64,000 nt of DNA, from positions 43,131,319 through 43,195,318 of the forward strand of contig CM069457.1 in NCBI GenBank assembly GCA_035610835.1, read 5' to 3'. Below, in pieces: positions 61,101-64,000 of the stretch. The notes beneath the pieces were generated by a model that saw only the letters and a list, made by a program, of their open reading frames with translations, did no database searches and was not told where the DNA came from. A program made the translations under genes and the position numbers. This stretch comes from Ophiura sarsii (Eukaryota > Echinodermata > Ophiuroidea > Amphilepidida > Ophiuridae). Numbering within the stretch: position 1 is the first letter of the stretch; every line of letters starts with the position of its first letter.

Positions 61101-63958
61101 TTGTCAGGTCTAAACATGAATCAGGTAGGGGTTTTTTTGCCCCAATTTCAGCCTGTTTTGGCATTTTTTAACCCAATTTCATGCACTTTTTCTATGTTAT
61201 TTCCAGGTTTTTTTGTCAATTCTGTTCATTTTCATGCCTGTTTATTTTATTCCTTCAGATGCCAGGAAGGAAGATCTGGATGCTGATTTTGAGCGTGAAT
61301 TCTTACAAGAGTTGAGAGAATTAAAGGTGCTATTCAGTGATAAAGATGCCAGTGATCAACACAAAAGGTATACAGTGTGTGTAAAAACATACAGTAGTCA
61401 AAAAAGTAACTATACAGGTAATAAATGGGCTTTTTAACTCTCGGATGCACGCTAGGATCGGTTAAATATTGAAGAAGTGACAATCGAAAATGTAAGGTAA
61501 AGTCACAATTTCATTTTCACATCTTACTTTTTAACACGAGGGAGAGTATCACAGTAGCATGTGTGTGGCGTATTGATCCATCGGAACAATACGGCCGACT
61601 ATCCAACCTGCGCATGCATCCCCCAATTGCACTACTGGTAATCGATTAATGTACCCGTAGCTGGGTCCGCGTGTAGAAAATAAAAATGTGAAAATAAAAA
61701 TCAGACTTCACCTTACATTTTGGAGTGTCACTTCCTCAATAATCACCCAATCCTAGTGTGCAATATCTCATATTAAAGAAGATAACTTTTCTCAACATCT
61801 TTATAATTGAATATTTAAGGTAGGATATATATTTTCAGAGTAACAAGCCCATTTATTACCTGTATAGTTACTTTTTTTGATGACTGTATGTATTATCATG
61901 TATGTAAATCACGGCTGTTTGTTCCCACACAATTTGTCCGATTTATTCTGAGAACACCGTAACTTGCTGGCCCGGTTCTGGTTTTAACTTATTCAAGTAC
62001 CTGAATATACTGGCCATCTTTTGTAGAAATTTCAGAACATTTGTTGGTGCCATTTCTGAGAAATATAGCTTTGAATATTATTATTTACTATAATAGCGCC
62101 CTCATCGGCCACATTTCCCATAGAGTTACATGTAAAATGTGTGTAAAGTAGAAAATGCCGATAATTTAAAAATGGCTCAAACAATTTTCGTGAAATTTTC
62201 ACCGTATACTCGTATTCATTAGCGCTACCTCAATCAGTTCAAACCAAAACCGGGCCACTATGTAATCTTTTTTTATTCCATAATTTTAATTATAAATCGG
62301 ACAGTCAAACAGCCGTGAAATATCAACAAGTTTGAAAGAGGGTTTATATTTATACATAAAAAACAATTGAAACATTTTATGCGAGAAGTAATTTGAGTGA
62401 AATTTTGAAAATGGGACCTGGATATTTTGATTCGCTCTGTAGAAGCTTGGCATATTTCTTGTTAAGTGGATCTCAAAGTATATTACCATGCTTAAAGGCA
62501 GCTGTGGTAGTGGTTTAGAACCAGTGTTATCCTGTTTCCTACACAATAACTACATGCATTGTCATCAAAAATACGGTTTGCATTTTTGATGAATACTGGG
62601 TATGAATTAGGTCAATACATGCATATGTTTTGTTTCTGAAATTTAGAAAAATTCACTTGTGTAAATATATTATAGCCCCTTATGGGCTGTGCCAGTATTT
62701 ATACATCAATATCAGCGCATTTGCATTGAATTGTTTGCTCATTTCTCTCGAAACAACTCACACATATATTGACCTATAAAGCATCTGATCCCGTCTGCAA
62801 CTTGTGTCCCAGGACCACAATTACGCATATTGACCTATAACCTAGAGCAGGCTTTGTCAACTGGCGGCACGCCTCCCACTCTTGGCGCATCAAGGCATCC
62901 TAAGTGGCGCGAGAGTGGTTAAAAATAAAATAATAATAATAATAATAATAATTTTAGAAAAATCATATCATGATATAGCCAGATTTCATTGGCCTACTAA
63001 AATCAATCGCTGACCGTCCGCAAGAAAAAACTTGTCCCTCCACCACATTGAGCTCTGTTTTCCTCTGAAAAAATAACTTGAATTGTAAATTCTAAAAAAA
63101 TATGACCAATGAGAGGTGATTTAATCAGTTAAAAACCCAGGAGCTTCAGGGGCGCTTCCCCCTGGACCACTGCCGGGGCTTCGCCCCTGGACCCCAAGTG
63201 GAGCTTCAACAAGTTGTTTACTAAAATGTGGAGCATCACTATATCTAGTTGAGAAAGCCTGACCTCCTAGAGCCACCATTTCCCCGTTTTCTAAACTCAA
63301 AATTCTGTTTTGTAAAAAGTGCATTTTTCGATTTCCTCCGTTTTTTCTAATAGCACTGACACTAATACATGTTCACCTGGATCGAAACATGCATTTTGCA
63401 ATATATTTTGATAGTTTGGAGTGATTGAAGCATAAAATACAACAAAGGGAACTACCGAAAACAAATCGTCATTACACAATTTTGGATTCATATTGGTTAG
63501 AATGGAAAACTGTAAAATGAATTCTGTTTTCTGGTAATGCCGGAAACTTGGTGCTCTCTACTGTAACCCAAAGAAGGTATTTAAGAATATCCCACAATGC
63601 ATTGCCACATGATGCATTTGAAATAAGTTTTAGAAATAAGAAAAAGGAACACTGGGAACTAATTTATTAATTGATGTAAATTAGAATATAAGAGCTCCAA
63701 CGATGAATGCATTATGATGCCATGATTTTGTGGATGTCTATTTAGAACGGTGACTAATTGGAGACCAGATTAAGGGCATTTTGCAAAAATGCAATGCATT
63801 GTGGTGGTGTCTTTAAAATCTTCTTTGACTGTAATCAATAAACTTCAGGTTATAATATCTTTGTTTCCATTACATTTGTTTGTTTCAGTTTCGTTTGCAC
63901 CGCAGTTAAAGGCAAGGTTGACGATAGAGTTTATGCTGACATTGAATCAAATTTCAAG
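34028..63958 (+). CDS. FIBP: FIBP, seven exons, 3' end beyond window: join(34028..34115,55121..55319,57483..57609,58460..58560,59297..59430,61259..61367,63889..>63958)
   Basis: The joined exons give 276 uninterrupted codons that follow vertebrate FIBP in order. The vertebrate protein is about 360 residues, so roughly three quarters is present. Matches include [15 protein letters not shown] (N-terminus), DNYRTF, YYELDSS...[72 protein letters not shown] and [15 protein letters not shown] is an intracellular partner of acidic FGF (FGF1) implicated in mitogenic signalling; it has no enzymatic motif. All seen junctions are GT-AG with matching phases. Oddities: a 21-kb first intron stuffed with transposons, decayed tandem copies of exon 4, and a duplicated acceptor before exon 5. 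The terminal exon(s) lie to the right of the window. Confidence 0.96.
34374..34420. repeat. 21-bp hairpin, 5-nt loop, near the start of FIBP intron 1
   Basis: Arms 34374-34394 and 34400-34420 pair with one mismatch (core acgggacgtctagcaagac). A third partial copy, cttgctagacgtcc, lies at about 34266. Located 260 bp inside the intron. Confidence 0.8.
35929..36011. repeat. 20-bp perfect inverted repeat, 43-nt loop
   Basis: ggccatgtgttttgagttgg (35929-35948) and its exact complement at 35992-36011. Outer bases (ccatattc; atgatattgg-like) extend it imperfectly. Probable foldback core. Confidence 0.75.
36427..37304. mobile_element. hAT-like non-autonomous element, 878 bp
   Basis: Ends CAAGCCTCCAAATAAG and CTTAATTGGAGGCTTG. 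The exact 8-bp target duplication is tccacaca (36419-36426, 37305-37312). It contains the AT-rich ataacttttaaaa tandem tract (36610-36950) and repeated atggctcctggttc. CA..TG ends with an 8-bp duplication are typical of hAT. Confidence 0.9.
36610..36955. repeat. AT-rich tandem tract inside the hAT element
   Basis: Roughly 25 degenerate copies of an 11-14-bp word, ataacttttaaaa, with some aatgacttttaa variants. Lies entirely within 36427-37304. Confidence 0.88.
37323..38077. mobile_element. TIR element (ACACCACCAAATCA), copy 2, interrupted
   Basis: Inverted copy of 14069-14540 with matching termini. Homology is continuous except for a 274-bp insertion plus TA duplication at 37685-37962. Located in FIBP intron 1. 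Confidence 0.82.
37687..37960. mobile_element. Tc1/mariner-like MITE (CAATCAAGGAAAA) with empty-site proof
   Basis: Ends CAATCAAGGAAAA and TTTTCCTTGATTG, then gttggcacactt and aagtgtgccaac further in, flanked by TA duplications (37685-37686, 37961-37962). The uninterrupted site gacatcTAgatcttc is present, inverted, in the element at 14069-14540. Confidence 0.9.
38182..38506. mobile_element. PIF/Harbinger-like MITE, related family
   Basis: Inverted ends gccaagtaacaaaaataat and right reverse complement ggccaagtaacaaaaatta, both followed by gtgtttcac. Flanked by TTA/TAA-like bases. The ends resemble those of 26211-26665. Confidence 0.72.
38729..38905. mobile_element. hAT MITE (CAGCCCTCAAATTAA), 177 bp, copy 1
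   Basis: Perfect terminal inverted repeat CAGCCCTCAAATTAA; target duplication ctcattat at 38721-38728 and 38906-38913. Almost identical to 51272-51449. Interior gaaggcaccgaaggcaattg. Confidence 0.95.
39245..42370 (-). mobile_element. CR1/L2-group non-LTR retrotransposon, 5' end missing
   Basis: Minus-strand element with EN-RT ORF 42288-39430 and a ~190-bp 3' region ending in a short (AATA)n-like tail (tttatttatttatt at 39247 on +). The frame stays open upstream of the first Met to about 42360 ([17 protein letters not shown]), so only the extreme N-terminus of the endonuclease is lost. Sequence switches to another element by ~42380. No target duplication found. Antisense within FIBP intron 1. 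Confidence 0.9.
39430..42288 (-). CDS. LINE ORF2: apurinic-like endonuclease plus reverse transcriptase, 952 codons
   Basis: No internal stop. Endonuclease motifs: GLTET (11-15), WYRPPG (92-97), MGDLNCDL (123-130), ISDHS (190-194). Reverse transcriptase motifs: [20 protein letters not shown] (505-524), SGFRPSYST (555-563), [12 protein letters not shown] (589-600), CGVPQGS (645-651), YADDT (677-681) with the catalytic aspartates. The C-terminal thumb region has [13 protein letters not shown] and WNKL motifs. It would nick target DNA and prime cDNA from the nick. An oddity is [11 protein letters not shown] where most relatives have PQGSILGPLLF. An intact long ORF suggests recent insertion. Confidence 0.93.
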   Translation of the reverse strand: MLTSYHIDIFGLTETFLSDDISDNNVNVDNFYLYRRDRNNEANENVRRGGVALYINQNCTHKVRKDFSSNVLELLTVEIMPYKCKPFIVIIWYRPPGTHINLFDNLEHVLHSIELEGKDYLLMGDLNCDLLSPVPHCYTVRLNNICNDFHLEQVIDEPTRITETSATLIDVMCCTNTTPISNSGVIHVGISDHSLTYAIWSSKKSRKSKHRSVTNPNKIMSQGHGNCKQNHKYTISRSYTMFDEKAFLSDLRLIRWDKVMLNGDVNVIALSFETLFLEVIDKHVPLKRHRVRKKSAPWLTKDIIQLMRYRDKLKLIAIRSGNDIMKWKDFRDAKNKCNILVRTSKKQFINKGLTESKNNIKKTWEQLRFVVPSKSKNTSITCLNTENGSVNKPIDIANTMNTYFAEIGPRLASKITTDDHSSNFSHNTNTNCNTNKTFNFEFVTHEFVFKYLSKLSDNKATGCDNIPSRLLKLAAPIISPIITHIINHSFTTCTFPNNWKKARVTPIFKAGDPADPGNYRPISILPVISKVIERAVFDQLYDYLNVNNLIHVNQSGFRPSYSTASALINLTEDWYNEIDKGNIIGLCTLDLKKAFDTVNHDIFLEKLKLYGVSKYVINWFCSYLSNRTQFTCIDGISSSPKPIQCGVPQGSIDGPLAFLVYINDLPKCVSHSKVSMYADDTVLYYASNSVDDIVKCINEDLVSVRNWLQVNKLSLNVTKSEFMLISSRQRLANVENHNLTVQINGNNLAKVDKCKHLGVIIDKNLTWNENIEYTRKKALKGLHMLKRAKPFLSHDILKTVFSAIVLPHLQYCNIVWGNCGLTSASRLQIIQNRSARIICGVAWDTPSLEVLNKLKWLPLDSRQTYNCNILSYKILNDIAPSYLNDLLLYNDVINYNLRRSKFNAIIPKPKTNYKKRSLSYRGAIEWNKLDKNIQVSPNISIFINRLKRMCQL
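42387..42761. mobile_element. TTAA-type palindromic MITE, copy 4
   Basis: Flanked by exact TTAA (42383-42386, 42762-42765). Ends aggtatattatgtgatc. A 375-bp near-palindrome with centre ctgtcggataaaaacactgac. It abuts the 5' (truncated) end of the LINE. Confidence 0.88.
44523..46712 (+). pseudogene. RING/TRIM-like gene with beta-propeller-like C-terminus, interrupted
   Basis: The 5' half from ATG 44523 encodes a C3HC4 RING (C15, C18, C34, H36, C39, C42, C56, C59) followed by a long coiled coil (about 95-205), as in TRIM/RBCC E3 ligases, with no obvious B-box. The 3' half (to TAG 46710-46712, AATAAA at 46719) reads like NHL/WD-type blades ([36 protein letters not shown]). A 617-bp insertion splits the halves. 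Removing it would still leave them one base out of frame, so at least one older or later frameshift exists. Probably not a working ligase. Confidence 0.85.
45323..45939. mobile_element. 617-bp insertion in the TRIM-like gene, 8-bp palindromic target GTCCGGAC
   Basis: gtccggac flanks it exactly at 45315-45322 and 45940-45947. The deduced empty site atagtccggacagt fits 13 of 14 positions of the palindromic Drosophila P-element target motif ATRGTCCGGACWAT. No clear terminal inverted repeat. Instead, about eight same-orientation copies of aaagggtggg lie near the two ends. No coding capacity. The P-superfamily call is inference. Confidence 0.7.
46878..47921. mobile_element. TTAA-type palindromic MITE, copy 5 (interrupted)
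   Basis: Flanked by TTAA (46874-46877, 47922-47925). The arms match copy 4, with centre actgtcgtgttaacacgaca. A 672-bp foldback is inserted at aaatcgtacgta; copy 4 supplies the empty site. Lies inside the large hAT-like element. Confidence 0.86.
46982..47653. mobile_element. Foldback element (CCGGGTGGTTC ends) nested in TTAA MITE copy 5
   Basis: Ends ccgggtggttcaaaaaaaag, then ttgacccaagttcaaggtaa, mirrored at 47600-47653. Flanked by TA (or GTAC). Inner arms (agagaatttgtgtttact; cagtaagttttgaaattatc) also pair; the middle ~200 bp is unpaired. The TA target suggests Tc1/mariner type. Confidence 0.82.
48680..49181. mobile_element. Foldback element inside the large hAT-like element
   Basis: tggatcatatgctggttcc with aacttatccatagatgcagg on the left pairs with cctatggataagtt and ggaaccagcatatgtggatca-like sequence on the right. 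About 500 bp, with no coding capacity. Confidence 0.7.
51272..51449. mobile_element. hAT MITE (CAGCCCTCAAATTAA), 178 bp, copy 2
   Basis: Same sequence as 38729-38905, in the same orientation, with one extra base. A different 8-bp duplication, tttctagt, lies at 51264-51271 and 51450-51457, so the two copies are independent insertions and not a segmental duplication. Confidence 0.95.
51534..52360. mobile_element. Inverted-repeat complex with GGGCCGTATTCTCGTAC ends
   Basis: Left gggcccgtattatcgtacta and right (to 52139) reverse complement gggccgtattctcgtactaa form ~40-bp ends. A second internal end, gggccatattctcgtacg, lies at 51645. A separate long pair links 51835-52045 with 52141-52358 (aggaccactctggg; ccagagtggtcgtgcg). 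taaacacg words recur throughout. Best explained as overlapping insertions of one family. Confidence 0.65.
52511..52610. other. Assembly gap (100 N)
   Basis: Exactly 100 N, a conventional placeholder for a gap of unknown size. It lies in FIBP intron 1, about 150 bp after a C-run (52363-52377). Any open frame crossing it is meaningless. Confidence 0.99.
53410..54000. repeat. Degenerate G-rich tandem repeat
   Basis: The word cgggaaatggtttagg recurs at ~53420, 53492, 53630, 53788 and weakly 53880, with ataaatcaacctg and G-runs between. It closes with the hairpin ctagcgg...ccgctag around gagcgtagcgag at ~53975-54013. Confidence 0.65.
54175..54600. repeat. Minisatellite of 'attagaccaaatgggt' units
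   Basis: About 25 degenerate ~15-17-bp units built on tagaccaaatggg/tagaccaattgg. Non-coding. Directly followed by the dispersed repeat at 54640. Confidence 0.88.
54640..54960 (+). repeat. Dispersed repeat family, copy 3
   Basis: Begins ggtacctcggatttggtttg, contains ctggagattcaaaaccccta and ends gagcggcacatccgtac, like the copies at 6160 and 12137. It is immediately preceded by the 'agaccaa' minisatellite. An open frame across it is not conserved coding. Confidence 0.72.
55121..55319 (+). CDS. FIBP: FIBP exon 2
   Basis: Acceptor ttttctgcag at 55111-55120; donor GTAAGT from 55320. It encodes a variable stretch, then [28 protein letters not shown] and LLIE, aligned with vertebrate DTMDHYRTF, PPKLLHQLIFQIPPSRQ and LLIE. 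Phase 1 in, phase 2 out. A C-homopolymer begins about 30 bp into the following intron. Confidence 0.95.
55320..57482 (+). other. FIBP intron 2
   Basis: C-run from 55349; unassigned sequence at 55.5-56.1 kb; C-run at ~56219-56233; G-run at ~56549-56570. Inverted pair cctcattcatgaatattaat (56801) with attaatattcatgaatgagg (~56977), and a perfect 14-bp hairpin cacaaccctgttca/tgaacagggttgtg at ~57267-57299. Probably foldback remnants. No gene. Confidence 0.65.
57483..57609 (+). CDS. FIBP: FIBP exon 3
   Basis: Acceptor acaatgcag; donor GTAAGG. It encodes [28 protein letters not shown] and LKSCRRQ, very close to the vertebrate YYAFDEAFVREVLGKKLS, KDLDDISTKT and LKSCRRQ. Phase 2 in, phase 0 out. 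Confidence 0.96.
57610..58459 (+). other. FIBP intron 3
   Basis: 850 bp of AT-rich sequence. I see no repeat family or gene in it beyond poly-T/A runs. Confidence 0.6.
58460..58560 (+). CDS. FIBP: FIBP exon 4
   Basis: Acceptor taattatag; donor GTAAGT at 58561. It encodes [20 protein letters not shown] and [13 protein letters not shown], aligned with vertebrate [14 protein letters not shown] and NIQQHFLLSDRLA. It is the only one of three tandem copies with an open frame and an intact donor. The decayed copies start at 58641 and 58821. Confidence 0.95.
58641..58926 (+). pseudogene. Two decayed tandem copies of FIBP exon 4
   Basis: Copies begin after a conserved ttaattttag acceptor at 58641 and 58821, with a period of 180-181 bp including intronic flanks. 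Copy 2 (58641-58741) has lost a base near its start, so the frame breaks and reaches TAG. Copy 3 (58821-58926) keeps frame at first, then has small indels and TGA, and its donor GT has become CT. Both keep stretches such as agagagtattcaagga and gatggctaagaac. This is tandem exon duplication followed by decay. Confidence 0.92.
59197..59296 (+). repeat. Tandem duplication of the FIBP exon 5 acceptor and exon start
   Basis: Unit 59241-59296 (56 bp) starts gaagtactgtgcaatagtg, copies the first ~41 bp of exon 5 and ends in its own gtgcag. A partial older unit (59197-59240) carries gtgttcttttgtaac and gtgtgtgtgcag. Splicing at the upstream AG (59239-59240) would add 56 bases, shift the frame and reach TAG within the second copy. 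The 59297 start is therefore used for the model. Confidence 0.9.
59297..59430 (+). CDS. FIBP: FIBP exon 5
   Basis: Acceptor tttttcgtgcag (AG 59295-59296); donor GTAAGT at 59431. It encodes [20 protein letters not shown], then [20 protein letters not shown], the most conserved FIBP block (vertebrate [18 protein letters not shown]). Phase 2 in, phase 1 out. Its acceptor and first 41 bp are also present in a copy 56 bp upstream. Confidence 0.95.
59799..60063. mobile_element. hAT MITE (CAGGCTTTCTCAACTAG), 265 bp
   Basis: Ends CAGGCTTTCTCAACTAG and TTTGAGAATGCCTG; exact 8-bp duplication agttacac (59791-59798, 60064-60071). Relatives: a fragment at ~22400 and an inverted copy at 62848-63261. Lies in FIBP intron 5. 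Confidence 0.92.
60783..60935. repeat. ~65-bp-arm hairpin in FIBP intron 5
   Basis: Arms 60783-60850 and 60863-60935 pair with few mismatches (gaccaaaaagtgctaaaaat core), loop ~12 nt. Followed by a diverged direct duplication of ~150 bp (60940-61080 and 61094-61210: gtcaggtctaaacatgaatt; caatttcagcctgttttggc) ending ~50 bp before exon 6. Confidence 0.78.
61259..61367 (+). CDS. FIBP: FIBP exon 6
   Basis: Acceptor tattccttcag; donor GTATAC at 61368. It encodes an acidic linker ([13 protein letters not shown]), then [20 protein letters not shown] and QHK, matching vertebrate EFLQDLKELKVLVADKD and LHK. Phase 1 in, phase 2 out. The donor is only 24 bp from a Tc1-like MITE that starts at 61392. 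Confidence 0.94.
61392..61886. mobile_element. Tc1/mariner-like MITE (CAGTCATCA ends), copy 2
   Basis: Left end CAGTAGTCAAAAAAGTAAC, right end reverse complement CAGTCATCAAAAAAAGTAAC, both flanked by TA (61390-61391, 61887-61888). Shares aacaggtaataaa-like arms, cacttcctca and gtgcaatatctca with the 3978 copy. It begins 24 bp after FIBP exon 6. Confidence 0.86.
61910..62323. mobile_element. Foldback MITE in FIBP intron 6
   Basis: Ends cacggctgtttg and caaacagccgtg, then gtccgatttat and ataaatcggac, and inner ggcccggttctggttt with aaaccaaaaccgggcc. About 414 bp, with no coding capacity. The remainder of intron 6 (63.27-63.88 kb) shows nothing I can assign. Confidence 0.75.
62848..63261. mobile_element. 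hAT-like relative of the CAGGCTTTCTCAACTAG family
   Basis: Starts caggctttgtcaactggcgg and ends ctagttgagaaagcctg. Shares gtggcgcgagagtggtt and gtggagcttcaacaagttg with 59799-60063 in inverted layout. Contains a (TAA)n tract and tandem ccctggacc words. Target duplication unclear (acctagag versus acctccta). Confidence 0.72.
63889..63958 (+). CDS. FIBP: FIBP exon 7
   Basis: Acceptor tttgtttcag; donor GTAAGA at 63959. It encodes [20 protein letters not shown] and SNFK, aligned with vertebrate [22 protein letters not shown]. Phase 2 in, phase 0 out. The remaining C-terminal region (about 85-90 residues in vertebrates) lies beyond the window. Confidence 0.93.
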
Positions 63959-64000
63959 GTAAGATCAACAGAACTTATAAAAATTGGAAATGGAAAACAC

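Overview
This is eukaryotic, intron-rich, AT-rich, transposon-laden DNA. Two conserved animal genes can be reconstructed, both on the + strand: a histamine N-methyltransferase-like (HNMT) gene and FIBP (acidic FGF intracellular-binding protein). Nothing prokaryotic is visible. The introns reach 21 kb. Inverted-repeat DNA transposons are very dense, many long C or G homopolymers occur, and there is a RING/TRIM-like gene copy and a CR1/L2-type LINE. This fits an invertebrate deuterostome such as an echinoderm or hemichordate. That placement is inference.

Layout. 1-3.5 kb: intergenic, with a tRNA-like SINE scrap and a 28-bp hairpin. 3.55-20.68 kb: HNMT-like gene of three coding exons (3548-3764, 17790-18113, 20317-20678) giving a 300-residue protein. 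Intron 1 (14 kb) holds Tc1-like and TTAA-type MITEs, a ~3-kb element carrying a 14-bp motif about eleven times, and a decayed second copy of exon 2. Intron 2 is largely an ~83-bp minisatellite grown from the exon 2/intron 2 junction. 20.7-34.0 kb: intergenic repeats, including a 3.56-kb long-TIR transposon with a broken transposase-like gene, a 0.8-kb element nested in it, and a ~205-bp tandem array ending close to FIBP. 34.03-63.96 kb: FIBP, seven exons seen (276 codons); the 3' end lies outside the window. FIBP intron 1 (21 kb) contains several hAT elements with exact 8-bp target duplications, an antisense LINE with an uninterrupted 952-codon ORF, and a 7.37-kb hAT-like element carrying a TRIM-like pseudogene that was itself hit by a later insertion. 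A 100-N assembly gap lies at 52511-52610.

The two host genes have no evident functional link. The strongest unusual signals are local duplications around exons (an HNMT exon-intron junction turned into a satellite, HNMT exon 2, FIBP exon 4, the FIBP exon 5 acceptor) and nested insertions whose order can be read from empty copies present elsewhere in the window.
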